Shown here: in pieces, positions 8,458-16,732 of the stretch
Layout of the letters: the number at the start of each line of letters is the position of its first letter
Numbering within the stretch: the first letter of the stretch is position 1
NCBI GenBank assembly: GCA_002471185.1
Contig: DKPL01000013.1
Location: 1 to 40,276, forward strand
DNA length: 40,276 bases
Direction of reading: 5' to 3'
Source of the DNA: Bacteroides sp. UBA7335
GTDB lineage: Bacteria > Bacteroidota > Bacteroidia > Bacteroidales > Bacteroidaceae
The notes under the pieces: generated by a model
Told to the model about the DNA's origin: nothing
Seen by the model: only the letters and a program-made list of their open reading frames with translations
Databases searched by the model: none
Made by a program: the position numbers and the translations under genes

Positions 8458-9162
8458 ATGAATAAACTACAAAAACAACTTCTAAATTTAGTAGAACAGT
8501 ATCATCAACCTGAATTTATAGGTGATGATCCCGTTCAGTTTCCTTGCCGATATTCTAATTTACAAGATATTGAGGTGAGTGGTTTACTCACAGCCTATAT
8601 TTCGTTTGGTCGCCGGAAAATGATTATCGATGCTGCCGAACGATTAAATGACATAATGAATCAACAGCCTCATCAATATGTACTTTCTGAAAAGTGGAAA
8701 ATAGATTTTAAGGAAGGAGATAAAACCTTTTACCGTACACTGGCCAATAAGGACATTGCTTTTATGTTTCACTTTCTACATCAAATATACTGCCAACATG
8801 AAAGTTTAGAAGAGTGGCTGATTAAAAACCGTTGTGGTTTACCCATCGAAACGTTGCTTTACGGCTTAGGATTTTCGAAAACATCTGCACAGAAAAAACT
8901 AAATATGTTTATGCGATGGATGGTTCGTAAAGGTTCTCCTGTAGATATAGGGTGTTGGAAAAAGATAGATGCACGAGATTTAATCATTCCACTGGACACT
9001 CATGTGCATCAAATGGCTCTTGAGCTAGGAATCACCAAAAGCAAAACCAGTAGTTTTAAAACTGCATTAGAAATCACCAACTATTTCAAATTGATATTTC
9101 CGGAAGATCCCTGTTTAGGAGACTTTGCACTCTTCGGGTTAGGAGTAAATCGTAAAAAATAA
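8458..9162 (+). CDS. TIGR02757 (DUF2400) family protein
   Basis: A conserved Bacteroidetes/Spirochaetes protein of 234 residues. Recognisable stretches are ISFGRRKMIIDAAERLND, the basic segment MFMRWMVRKGSPVDIGCWKKI, and IIPLDTHVHQMALELGI. The C-terminal part, with LDTHV and LGDFALFGLGV, resembles the helical HhH-GPD glycosylase fold, which hints at nucleic acid work, but no activity is established. It meets the DUF2945 gene tail to tail with only eight bases between stops. Confidence 0.8.
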   Translation: MNKLQKQLLNLVEQYHQPEFIGDDPVQFPCRYSNLQDIEVSGLLTAYISFGRRKMIIDAAERLNDIMNQQPHQYVLSEKWKIDFKEGDKTFYRTLANKDIAFMFHFLHQIYCQHESLEEWLIKNRCGLPIETLLYGLGFSKTSAQKKLNMFMRWMVRKGSPVDIGCWKKIDARDLIIPLDTHVHQMALELGITKSKTSSFKTALEITNYFKLIFPEDPCLGDFALFGLGVNRKK

Positions 9163-9170
9163 AAGCATTA

Positions 9171-9380
9171 CTATATTTTTTCGAGTGCCCTACCCTTATG
9201 AGCTGCGATGTGATTAGAGATATCACTTTTTATTTCATACTGTGGATCATCTAGTGTAGCATGATGAGTATAACCTTTATAATCAAAGTTTGAAGTATGA
9301 ATTTTTATAATAACCCCCGTCACGTATCCGGCTTCTGAGTTCCACCGTACATGGTCACCGATCTGAAATTGAGTTTTCAT
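9171..9380 (-). CDS. DUF2945 / hypervirulence-associated TUDOR-like small protein
   Basis: A 69-residue single-domain protein. QFQIGDHVRWNSEAGYVTGVIIKI followed by HATLDDPQYEIKSD and IAAHKGRALEKI is the full DUF2945 (HVA1, TUDOR-like) pattern. The function of the family is unknown. I take MKTQ at 9380 as the start instead of the upstream MVM. It overlaps the end of the SMUG2-like gene by 26 bases and is last in a four-gene operon, so it is probably translated by coupling. Confidence 0.8.
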   Translation of the reverse strand: MKTQFQIGDHVRWNSEAGYVTGVIIKIHTSNFDYKGYTHHATLDDPQYEIKSDISNHIAAHKGRALEKI

Positions 9381-10068
9381 AACCATTAAGTTTTAAAATA
9401 TATTTATCAATATACAGTTGTTTTTCTTTCGATTTATACTGTTGAATAAACCGTGGATGTTCAAGCACGGTTAGTTTTTTAAAAAAGTTAGCTTTACGAT
9501 TTAACCGCTCAATAAAGTCTGCATTTTTTTTGCCTAACACAAACACTTCAGAGGTATCCAATCCAAGTGCTATATGCTTACCTATAGATTCTATCATAAA
9601 ATCTTCTACCATTGCATACAGCTGAGGATCGTCATAATAGTTGGCATTCACCCAATTGCCCGACTTGTTTAAACGAACAATAGCCAATGGAAAAGGAGAA
9701 TTGATATAAAAATCTTTATAAAAACGTTCTGGGCCACCATAAGCCTCAATCATTTCGTACATAAACACCGAAGACACTTCGTGAGTATTAGCCGAAACCA
9801 TCTTAATACCACATACATCATTTAGTCTTTTAGTATCAGTAAAGGGAACTCCCGTTACTCCGGCTCCATGTCTACTTGGGTTAATTCCAATAATAAACTT
9901 TCGTTGAAGATTATCATTATAGAATTTTTCATAGAAGAGCTTCATAACCTCTATCGTCTCTGGATTTTCGAGATAAGGGTTCATCACTCCGAAACCATCG
10001 GGCAAGTTTCCGATATAGTTTAACTCACGATTAAATTCTACAATCTTCTGAGATAGTGTATGCCCCAT
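9355..10068 (-). CDS. SMUG2-like uracil-DNA glycosylase family protein (DUF4918)
   Basis: A 237-residue protein of the uracil-DNA glycosylase superfamily. Motif 1 is visible as GINPSRHGAGVTGVPFTD (from residue 61), and the second motif as LEHPRFIQQYK near residue 203. Superfamily members remove deaminated bases such as uracil from DNA; the exact substrate here is not known. It sits 14 bases downstream of the YeeE/YedE-type transporter and overlaps the DUF2945 gene. This is an unusual partnership for a repair enzyme and may only reflect operon convenience. Confidence 0.85.
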   Translation of the reverse strand: MGHTLSQKIVEFNRELNYIGNLPDGFGVMNPYLENPETIEVMKLFYEKFYNDNLQRKFIIGINPSRHGAGVTGVPFTDTKRLNDVCGIKMVSANTHEVSSVFMYEMIEAYGGPERFYKDFYINSPFPLAIVRLNKSGNWVNANYYDDPQLYAMVEDFMIESIGKHIALGLDTSEVFVLGKKNADFIERLNRKANFFKKLTVLEHPRFIQQYKSKEKQLYIDKYILKLNGYENSISDR

Positions 10069-10082
10069 AACTAAACGAGTTA

Positions 10083-11105
10083 TTACTTACGATAGAAAAA
10101 ATGGCCCGTTGATAAAAAGCCGATAAAGGTGAATATGGCAAAAACATAAGAACTAATAGCAACTTGCATGCCTCCACTAATAATATGTCCACTGGTACAC
10201 CCATCAGCCATACGAGCACCAAAAATCAATAAAACACCACCAATAAAGGCCCAAATCACTCGTTTAGCAATAGATGTTCCCTTATACTCTTTCCAAAACG
10301 AATGAATAAGAGCCAGCTTTATATTCTTTTTACCCATCAATGAAGCCACACCTGCCAAGAAAGCTCCCAACAAGAACCAAACTTGCCAACTTCCTGAATT
10401 TACCACACTTGAAAAATAAGATTCAGAAGTCAATCCTGTTAAGCAATCGGCCACATAAGGATAACTACTCGATGCTCCCATCGGCTTATTCATCCATCCT
10501 TGATAAAATAAAAACACATTCAACACAGCCAAACCAATTCCAGTTACAATCCACCGTTTACTAGCAATGCCCTTTTTCACATCTAGTTTATGCAATATAA
10601 AAGCACCTAGAATCATGACCATAGAGATTAAAAAAACCACAATAAAATATCCCGTACAAAAACGATTTCCCATTAGTGATAATAAAGAAATCTGTCCTAG
10701 GTTACCACCCATAATTTGTAATATTGCAGGATAAGATATGGTATAAAGTAACCCTCCAACCAAACCTCCAACTATACCGATTAAAGCATCAATAGAACCT
10801 TGTCCCAAAGAGATTGGAAGAGTACCCGGACAATATCCTAAAATAGCCATTCCAACTCCAAAAATTAATCCACCCAAAGGTGTACCAATGGTATAAAGTG
10901 GCTTCACATGAAACTGTGCTCCACCTGCCATCATTTCAATCATCAGCAATAATCCACCTACGCCAAGCACAAGCATAATCGTTTTGGCCACAGTAAAATT
11001 CTTTAATATGGACAAAGAAGCAATGGTATTATTTTTATTCAATCCGGCAAAGCTAATCAGAAGACCAAACACAAAGCCTACAATAGTAATTCCTATTACA
11101 TTCAT
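10083..11105 (-). CDS. YeeE/YedE-family sulfur transporter
   Basis: A 340-residue inner-membrane protein with two repeats of the YeeE/YedE (DUF395) fold. Repeat 1 has GTPLGGLIFGVGMAILGYCPGT and repeat 2 has GARMADGCTSGHIISGG, each with the conserved cysteine in a re-entrant loop. TsuA-type members of the family take up thiosulfate and pass it along such cysteines. The specific substrate here is inferred. It lies between the HAD hydrolase (15 bases upstream) and the SMUG2-like gene (14 bases downstream). Confidence 0.85.
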   Translation of the reverse strand: MNVIGITIVGFVFGLLISFAGLNKNNTIASLSILKNFTVAKTIMLVLGVGGLLLMIEMMAGGAQFHVKPLYTIGTPLGGLIFGVGMAILGYCPGTLPISLGQGSIDALIGIVGGLVGGLLYTISYPAILQIMGGNLGQISLLSLMGNRFCTGYFIVVFLISMVMILGAFILHKLDVKKGIASKRWIVTGIGLAVLNVFLFYQGWMNKPMGASSSYPYVADCLTGLTSESYFSSVVNSGSWQVWFLLGAFLAGVASLMGKKNIKLALIHSFWKEYKGTSIAKRVIWAFIGGVLLIFGARMADGCTSGHIISGGMQVAISSYVFAIFTFIGFLSTGHFFYRK

Positions 11106-11120
11106 TTCAATAAAATCAGA

Positions 11121-11807
11121 TTAGAGTAAGCGAATTTTCTCAACTAAATTAGTCATATTTCTTTCATTAAATAAAGGTTTAGGAGCTAACGGGTAGAGAG
11201 CATATTGATCACGGTTTACAAAAGCTGTTTTCATTCCTACTTTTGTGGCTCCCGCTACATCCCACCCATGAGAAGTAATAAGCAAACACTCTTGTGGAGT
11301 TACACTCAACATTCTAGCTGCAGTGAGATAAGTATGAGGATGTGGTTTAAAATACCCAATATCATCAGTCGAAATAGACTTATCAATATATTGTTCAAGA
11401 TTATTAGTAGATAATAGTTGATGTATTCCTGCGCGAGAGGAGTTAGCCAAGATAACCAATTTATATCCCATTGATTTCAGATCAGAAAAAGAGCTAGCCA
11501 CATCCGAATAAGCCGGAGAAGCATTAAAGCGCTTAAGCAAACCAAAAGCTTCTCCTTGATCAAACTCAATATGATTACTTTGAGCCACCATCTCAAAAGC
11601 TGCCGAAGCTATTTTCCATAGTTCATGATACTCATTAGTTAAAGTGTCAACTTGTGCATAAAGCAACATTGTGTTATACCATGCCTCGCCAAGTTCTTTT
11701 CTATTACCCAAGAGTTTTGATACTGAATCTTTTATACCATCAACACTTACTATGGTTTCTATAATATCAAGAATTATCACTTTAGGTTTTACAACTTGTT
11801 TTATCAT
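11121..11807 (-). CDS. HAD-superfamily hydrolase, haloacid-dehalogenase-like
   Basis: A 228-residue HAD enzyme. Motif I is ILDIIETIV with the nucleophile Asp14. Motif II is LVILANSS, the lysine motif is DIGYFKPHPHTYL, and motif III is LLITSHGWDVAGATKVGMKTAFVNR. The WDV-GA-K-G-VNR pattern is that of L-2-haloacid dehalogenases rather than sugar phosphatases. The second motif-I acidic residue common in phosphatases is absent (DIIET), also as in dehalogenases. First gene of a four-gene operon (HAD, YeeE, SMUG2-like, DUF2945). Substrate unknown. Confidence 0.8.
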   Translation of the reverse strand: MIKQVVKPKVIILDIIETIVSVDGIKDSVSKLLGNRKELGEAWYNTMLLYAQVDTLTNEYHELWKIASAAFEMVAQSNHIEFDQGEAFGLLKRFNASPAYSDVASSFSDLKSMGYKLVILANSSRAGIHQLLSTNNLEQYIDKSISTDDIGYFKPHPHTYLTAARMLSVTPQECLLITSHGWDVAGATKVGMKTAFVNRDQYALYPLAPKPLFNERNMTNLVEKIRLL

Positions 11808-11941
11808 AACATCAGTCTTTATTTGATTTTATGATAAAAACATTATTTATTCATTAAATGTTTTCTACAAGATGCACCGATGTAGAGTAATTAAATTCTG
11901 ATGGTTATATCAACTCGATATAATTATCTTAAAAAAAATTA

Positions 11942-12706
11942 TTAAGATTTTTCTGAAGTACTCGATTGGGTAGACGAAGTAGCCGTTGCACTAGAGGTAG
12001 TAGAAGAATTACTTGATTGTGAGGTAACATTATTTTGGAAATAATTAGTAATATATACTGTAAGAATAGGAAACATACTCATGCCCATTACAGCTAAAAT
12101 CACCGCTAGTATTCTGCCGGCTCCCGTTACAGGTTCGATAGCACAACCTACTGTAGTAACATCCATACAAGCCCACCAAACAGCATCTTCAAAATGATGC
12201 AAACCTGGATTTTTACCCATTTCGATAGAGTAAAATACTAAACTACCAAAATAGGCCATTGCTACCAACATCACCAAATAAGTAATCATCATATTAGTCA
12301 CTTTGCTTTTGGTAAACCAGTTAATCATAACTACGAGCCCATATCCTCCACGAATAAAAACTATAGCACGAAGCATAATTCCTTGAATTGGTGTTACCGA
12401 AATATCTAGCCAGTCAATAATATTATAATAAGGAATAGAGACCAGTAACAAAATAAAATTGGTAAAAAAGTATTTCCATTTATTTTTAGAGATATAAAAT
12501 AAGAAACAGAAATCGGCTAAGAATATCAAACAAATGATTAACTGAATGTTTAGATAAAGTTTGTGAGTAATAATAAGTGATTCATTGAGAATTTCAGCCG
12601 AAAGAACTCCAAGAATTACAATGCTACCAATCAATACAAGGATATTCAAAATCTTAGCGATTAATAGCTGATTGGATGTTTTTTTTTGAATGGTTAATGT
12701 AGACAT
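11942..12706 (-). CDS. Potassium-channel-like membrane protein with an atypical selectivity filter
   Basis: A 254-residue protein with about six membrane helices and a P-loop: VWWACMDVTTVGCAIEP near residues 176-192, flanked by helices as in voltage-gated-type channels. The canonical TVGYGD filter is replaced by TVGCAIEP, so the aromatic residue and second glycine are missing. An S4-like helix (MLRAIVFIRGGYGLVV) has only two arginines. The last 30 residues are almost all Ser/Thr/Ala/Gln. Probably a cation channel of altered selectivity or a relative of K+ channels. Monocistronic. Confidence 0.75.
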   Translation of the reverse strand: MSTLTIQKKTSNQLLIAKILNILVLIGSIVILGVLSAEILNESLIITHKLYLNIQLIICLIFLADFCFLFYISKNKWKYFFTNFILLLVSIPYYNIIDWLDISVTPIQGIMLRAIVFIRGGYGLVVMINWFTKSKVTNMMITYLVMLVAMAYFGSLVFYSIEMGKNPGLHHFEDAVWWACMDVTTVGCAIEPVTGAGRILAVILAVMGMSMFPILTVYITNYFQNNVTSQSSNSSTTSSATATSSTQSSTSEKS

Positions 12707-13297
12707 AGCGTTTAAATATTTTAATTTGACTATTCGATTGAGTGATCAATTTTGCCGCAATTTAAACAATATTTAAATGCTATTTAAGTATATCTTGAAA
12801 AATCATTACCGCAACACAGAATTAAGAATATGATAAATCTAATTTTACTAATTCAACAAACCAATACACGCAAAAACATAAACAAATGACAAAAACAAAA
12901 CATCAATTGTTACATATTTTCAGCAGACAATATGTTCTAAAAATAACACAGTAAGTTTTGAGTGAAAAGTTACTATGTTTTGGGGCAAAAGTTACTATGT
13001 TTTGGTGCAAAACTTACTATGTTTTAGGGTAAAACTTACTATGGAATTTTTAGGACACAAAAACATTATAATAAACTAATAATCAACACCTTAAAACAAC
13101 AACAAACACCTTAAAGCAATAATCAACAAAGCAAAAAAGTCTAAAAACAACAAAATAGAGGATAATTGGACTTATAGGCCCAATTAAGACGTTTACTATT
13201 TTTACCAATCATTAAACAAAACCTTTTGCCATAGTCTTATCTCGCAAAAGTAAAAGAGTAGTTAAAGCGCAAACCAATCAAGAGCTATTTCACCTAA
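12707..13297. other. 591-base gene-free stretch between channel and FKBP genes
   Basis: Strongly A-rich on the plus strand and without credible coding potential. It contains the 22-bp-period repeat array at 12937-13056, followed by short imperfect repeats of CAACACCTTAAAACAA type (13083-13130) and a weak hairpin with TAATTGG/CCAATTA arms (13163-13186). No promoter box of good quality was found apart from poor matches near 12760. Confidence 0.6.
12937..13056 (+). repeat. 22-bp-period repeat array, copy 1
   Basis: TTACTATG recurs at 12970, 12992, 13014 and 13036, exactly 22 bases apart. Between these lie TTTT-N5-AAAA blocks with variable centres (GAGTG, GGGGC, GGTGC, AGGGT). The left edge carries the opposite orientation (CAGTAAGTTTT), so the outer arms could pair with AAAACTTACTATG on the right. 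An inverted homologous copy is at 32425-32546, with matching edges (CTAAAAA on one side, GGAATTTTTA on the other). Coding is unlikely. Confidence 0.85.
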
Positions 13298-13705
13298 TTA
13301 GATCCCAACATCTAATAACTGCACATCAAAAATCAAAGTTGAGAAAGGCTTGATTGCACCGGCGGCACGCGCTCCATAGCCTTGATTAAACGGAATGACA
13401 ATTTCCCATCGAGCTCCAGCAGGCATTTCTCTCAAAGCTGTTTTCCATCCCACAATCAGCTCAGACAGTTTAAAAGTTGCCGGACGCCCTTTCTGCGTAG
13501 CATCAAACACCTTTCCATTTATCAATTTGCCGGTGTAGTGCACTGTTATCATACTCTTAGGCAGTGGTTTTTCTCCTTTGCCTTTAGTTATTTCACGATA
13601 CATCACTCCATTAGTAAGTGTTTTTACGCCCGAACGCTGCTCATACGCTTTCAAGAACTCCAAATTCTTTTCCTTATATGCATTATTTATTAAAGCCATC
13701 TCCAA
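13298..13705 (-). CDS. FKBP-type peptidyl-prolyl cis-trans isomerase
   Basis: A 135-residue single FKBP domain with a short N-terminal helix. Diagnostic parts are MITVHYTGKLINGKVFDAT, LIVGWKTALREMPAGARWEIVIP and the final STLIFDVQLLDV. It catalyses prolyl isomerisation and assists folding. There is no signal peptide, so it is cytoplasmic, unlike the many exported FKBPs of Bacteroidetes. The start may be this ATG or the one at 13699 (MALINN). A -7 box lies 41 bases upstream. Confidence 0.9.
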   Translation of the reverse strand: MEMALINNAYKEKNLEFLKAYEQRSGVKTLTNGVMYREITKGKGEKPLPKSMITVHYTGKLINGKVFDATQKGRPATFKLSELIVGWKTALREMPAGARWEIVIPFNQGYGARAAGAIKPFSTLIFDVQLLDVGI

Positions 13706-13745
13706 AAAAAATTATCAAATTGCCATGTTTCTTTATTACGATGCA

Positions 13746-13753
13746 CAAAGATA
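13746..13753 (-). promoter_or_regulatory. Bacteroidales -7 box for the FKBP gene
   Basis: Minus-strand TATCTTTG followed by TGCATC, a full TAnnTTTG match, about 40 bases upstream of the start. Confidence 0.65.
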
Positions 13754-13856
13754 ACCATTAAACACGAAATCATTGCATCTCCCTTTTTTATATCCTCAAT
13801 CAGCATATTTATTCAATATTCACGTTCTACATTGCCATTTTCACAAAACGTAATCT

Positions 13857-13864
13857 TATTTTTG
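13857..13864 (+). promoter_or_regulatory. Bacteroidales -7 box for the 186-residue protein gene
   Basis: TATTTTTG followed by CATC, 34 bases upstream of the ATG at 13898. A TTG around 13832 is at roughly the -33 distance. Confidence 0.6.
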
Positions 13865-13897
13865 CATCTCAAATAAGATTTATAAAATCATCAGACA

Positions 13898-14458
13898 ATG
13901 AAAGAACAAGAATATTTAGATCGATTCGAAAATAAGTTGCAACAAGACTTGCTCCGACTATGTTCAGCATACAAAATGTTGAATAGTGTATTGCTTGCTA
14001 ATGACGATATCGATGATAAATGGACAGAGTTAGCTCCCGAATACATAGCCGATGCCATTGAGCAAATTCAAGAATACCCTACCGTGTCGTTGGCATGGGC
14101 TTCATATTTAGGTTTAGCTATTGCCTATGTATGGGATGTTGATTGGAAAAGTTACAAAAAGACTACCTATCAATCATATTATGGCGAACAGGGTTTTGAT
14201 GATATGGATGAACACATCATCAAAGATATTCTTAGATTACCGTTGGATAGTGAAGAGGCTAAAGAAATAGAAGAGATGATACGTCGATGTGCTCAAGTTA
14301 CCATTGCTCTAATCCGCAATGAACAAGTAGAACCTCAAAGCCCATTGGCTTTTCATATCTATGCCAGAGCTGTCAGAGTGATGTATCGTATAGGGGCTGC
14401 CTTAGAACTTAAAAGACTTGGTTACAATTTTCAAAAAGTAAATTTAGGCGATTGCTAA
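13898..14458 (+). CDS. Conserved hypothetical helical protein, 186 residues
   Basis: Unrecognised. It is a soluble, acidic, probably all-helical protein: MKEQEYLDRFENKLQQDLLRL at the start, a central tryptophan/tyrosine-rich part (SLAWASYLGLAIAYVWDVDWKSY), and a C-terminal helix LAFHIYARAVRVMYRIGAALELKRLGYN. No signal peptide, membrane helix or catalytic motif can be seen. It has its own promoter box and lies 102 bases before the VIT1/CCC1 gene on the same strand, with no obvious terminator between them, so the two may be co-transcribed. Confidence 0.7.
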   Translation: MKEQEYLDRFENKLQQDLLRLCSAYKMLNSVLLANDDIDDKWTELAPEYIADAIEQIQEYPTVSLAWASYLGLAIAYVWDVDWKSYKKTTYQSYYGEQGFDDMDEHIIKDILRLPLDSEEAKEIEEMIRRCAQVTIALIRNEQVEPQSPLAFHIYARAVRVMYRIGAALELKRLGYNFQKVNLGDC

Positions 14459-14560
14459 GACTTTAGAAACTATCTATTATCAAGGGTTAATCACAACATT
14501 ACTTCCGATTCATTTGTTAATCTATAAAAGAACTATCAATTTTTATGATTTCAAACGACA

Positions 14561-15253
14561 ATGAGTCAACCCGAAAGACATTTTACAAACCGTAGCAATT
14601 GGCTTCGTGCTGCGGTATTGGGAGCTAATGATGGCATATTATCTACTACCAGCCTTGTGATTGGTGTAGCAGCAGCCGATACCTCCAGACATGCCATTGT
14701 TTTAGCAGCACTAGCCGGACTGGTGGCCGGTGCTTGCTCTATGGCTGCTGGAGAGTTTGTTTCAGTGAGTTCACAAACCGACATTGAAAACTCCGATTTA
14801 AAAAGAGAGAAAAAAGAGTTGGAAACCATGCCCGAAGCTGAAACACAGGAATTGGCAGATATATACATGAAGCGTGGATTAGATCACGACTTAGCAGAAT
14901 CTGTAGCTCGCGAATTAATGAAACATAATGCACTCGAAGCACATGCGCGTGACGAACTTGGCATTAATGATATGACTAAGCCTCATCCTTTACAAGCCGC
15001 TATGGCCTCAGCGGCATCTTTTATTTCAGGAGGTATACTGCCTTTTATGGTAGCAATTTTTGCACCACTCAAAGGCATGGTATTTTTTCAGTATGGATTT
15101 GCTATATTATTTCTAGCAATTTCGGGAGCAGTGGCAGCCCACATAGGGGGAAGTAATCTTAAAAAATCGGTATTCAGAATATGTTTTTGGGGCACCTTAG
15201 CTATGATTATTACAGCATTGGTAGGTCACATCTTTGGAGCACACGGATGGTAA
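14561..15253 (+). CDS. VIT1/CCC1-family Fe2+/Mn2+ transporter
   Basis: A 230-residue membrane protein. The N-terminal signature WLRAAVLGANDGILSTTSLVIGVAAA and the second helix GLVAGACSMAAGEFVSVSSQTD(I)E are diagnostic of the VIT family. These carry divalent iron or manganese, using the acidic residues of the central cytoplasmic helical domain (about residues 85-140 here). Five membrane helices are expected. It probably detoxifies or exports excess metal. It converges on the arsenic operon with 37 bases between stops. Confidence 0.9.
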   Translation: MSQPERHFTNRSNWLRAAVLGANDGILSTTSLVIGVAAADTSRHAIVLAALAGLVAGACSMAAGEFVSVSSQTDIENSDLKREKKELETMPEAETQELADIYMKRGLDHDLAESVARELMKHNALEAHARDELGINDMTKPHPLQAAMASAASFISGGILPFMVAIFAPLKGMVFFQYGFAILFLAISGAVAAHIGGSNLKKSVFRICFWGTLAMIITALVGHIFGAHGW

Positions 15254-15290
15254 ATTACATCTCCATCCGTTTAGCTCTAGCAAAGATGTA

Positions 15291-16259
15291 TTATAAAATG
15301 ATATTAAAGAAATAGCCCAATAGCATAATAGCAACAGCTACTGTACCAAAGAATATCCCAATAAGTCTCCAAGTCATGGCTTTTTTAAGCATAGTAGCTT
15401 CGGGTATTGAAAGTCCTACCACCGCCATCATAAAAGCAATGGCAGTACCAAGGGGAACTCCTTTAGCCACAAAAACTTGTATAACAGGCACAATACCTGC
15501 TGCGTTAGCATACATTGGAACTGCCAATATCACAGCCAATGGTACGCTATACCATTTATCGGCCGACAAGTGATGTTCAAAAAAACCTTCAGGCACATAA
15601 CCGTGCATAGCTGCGCCAATGGCAATACCAATAATAACATAAACCAACACACCTTTTACAATCCCCCATGCATCTTTTATGATAATTGGTAAACGATTCA
15701 TAAAAGGTACCTTTTCTACTTCCCAAGCCTCACTCTCAGTTTCTGATTGCGCTTGAATTTGTTGCACCCAGCCACTCAAAAAACGTTCTAACTTAAACTT
15801 ACCTAATAGCCATCCACCTACTACTCCAAGCAAAACACCACTTATCACATAGATCAATGTTGTCTTCACTCCGAAAGTACCCAGAAACATAGCGATAGCA
15901 ACTTCGTTGACCAAAGGCGAAGTGATCAAGAAGGCAAAGGTCACTCCTAAAGGGATGCCTCCCTTTACAAAACCAATAAATAGTGGAATAGAAGAGCACG
16001 AGCAAAATGGAGTAAGTGCTCCAAATAGAGAAGCAAACAAATACTGAAACCCATAAAGCTTTCGGGTAGTTAAGAAATTGCGCAACCGTTCTACAGGTAA
16101 ATATGCATTAACTATCCCCATAATGGCACTAATGAAAAATAGCAAAATCAAAATCTTTACCGTATCATAAACAAAGAAGTTGAGTGCTGCCCCTAAATGT
16201 GAAGTAGCATCTATTCCAAATACACCATATATTAACCAATCAGCAAACTTTTGTATCAT
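15291..16259 (-). CDS. COG0701/DUF318 permease, last gene of the arsenic operon
   Basis: A 322-residue polytopic permease. The family motif LTPFCSCSSIPLFIGFVKGGIPLGVTFAFLITSPLVNEVA is split over two helices; the CSC cysteines are thought to handle the thiol-reactive substrate in ArsP-type members. Its position directly after arsC (two bases) implies export of arsenite or an organoarsenical, though DUF318 proteins also move other metals. The C-terminal half repeats the fold (VPMYANAAGIVPVIQVFVAKGVPLGTAIAFMMAVVGLS). Confidence 0.85.
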   Translation of the reverse strand: MIQKFADWLIYGVFGIDATSHLGAALNFFVYDTVKILILLFFISAIMGIVNAYLPVERLRNFLTTRKLYGFQYLFASLFGALTPFCSCSSIPLFIGFVKGGIPLGVTFAFLITSPLVNEVAIAMFLGTFGVKTTLIYVISGVLLGVVGGWLLGKFKLERFLSGWVQQIQAQSETESEAWEVEKVPFMNRLPIIIKDAWGIVKGVLVYVIIGIAIGAAMHGYVPEGFFEHHLSADKWYSVPLAVILAVPMYANAAGIVPVIQVFVAKGVPLGTAIAFMMAVVGLSIPEATMLKKAMTWRLIGIFFGTVAVAIMLLGYFFNIIL

Positions 16260-16261
16260 CG

Positions 16262-16732
16262 TTACTCACATCTACAAAAGTTATTGGCACCGCACGAACA
16301 AGAAGGATCTTCCATCAGTTCATCCACATAGAAGCGATGAAACTTTCGTCTAATCTCATCTCTTACTCTCCTAAATTCACTCTCAATAAACTCCGGTGTA
16401 CCTGTTGCATGCGAAGGATCGTCGAAACCAAAGTGTAAACGATGTTTTACTTTACCAGTGAAAGCTGGGCAAGTTTCATTTGCACCCCCACACACCGTAA
16501 TCACATAGTCCCACTCTTCGTTCAAGTATTTTTCAACTGCATCCGAAGTATGGTTAGAGATATCAATTCCTGCCTCTTTCATGGCAGCAACTGCACCCTC
16601 ATTTAACTTGCCTGCAGCTTTTGTACCAGCAGAACATACCACAAGATTCTTATCAAACGACTGCAAAAACCCATGCGCCATTTGAGACCGGCAACTATTG
16701 CCAGTACACAATATTAAAACTTTTATAGCCAT
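16262..16732 (-). CDS. arsC: Arsenate reductase, thioredoxin-coupled low-molecular-weight phosphatase type
   Basis: Cytoplasmic enzyme reducing As(V) to As(III). The P-loop LCTGNSCRSQ gives nucleophile Cys9, and the redox pair is Cys81/Cys88 in VCGGANETC, the arrangement of pI258-type ArsC. The correct start is ATG 16732; a longer reading back to 16861 would run through arsG. It overlaps arsG by 10 bases. An unusual C-terminal extension ends DPSCSCGANNFCRCE, with cysteines at 145, 147, 153 and 155, beyond the normal domain end. It could bind As(III) or metal, or hand it to the permease encoded next. Confidence 0.9.
   Translation of the reverse strand: MAIKVLILCTGNSCRSQMAHGFLQSFDKNLVVCSAGTKAAGKLNEGAVAAMKEAGIDISNHTSDAVEKYLNEEWDYVITVCGGANETCPAFTGKVKHRLHFGFDDPSHATGTPEFIESEFRRVRDEIRRKFHRFYVDELMEDPSCSCGANNFCRCE

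Noticed and set aside
10340..10564. Plus-strand 74-codon ORF inside the YeeE/YedE gene
   Set aside because: It is a mirror frame of a well-supported gene, with no family resemblance or promoter.
12937..13056. CRISPR array
   Set aside because: The repeats are about 17 bases with only five variable bases between them, far below CRISPR spacer lengths, and no cas genes are present.
13163..13186. Hairpin with TAATTGG/CCAATTA arms
   Set aside because: The stem is only seven bases, has no T run and is far from any gene end.
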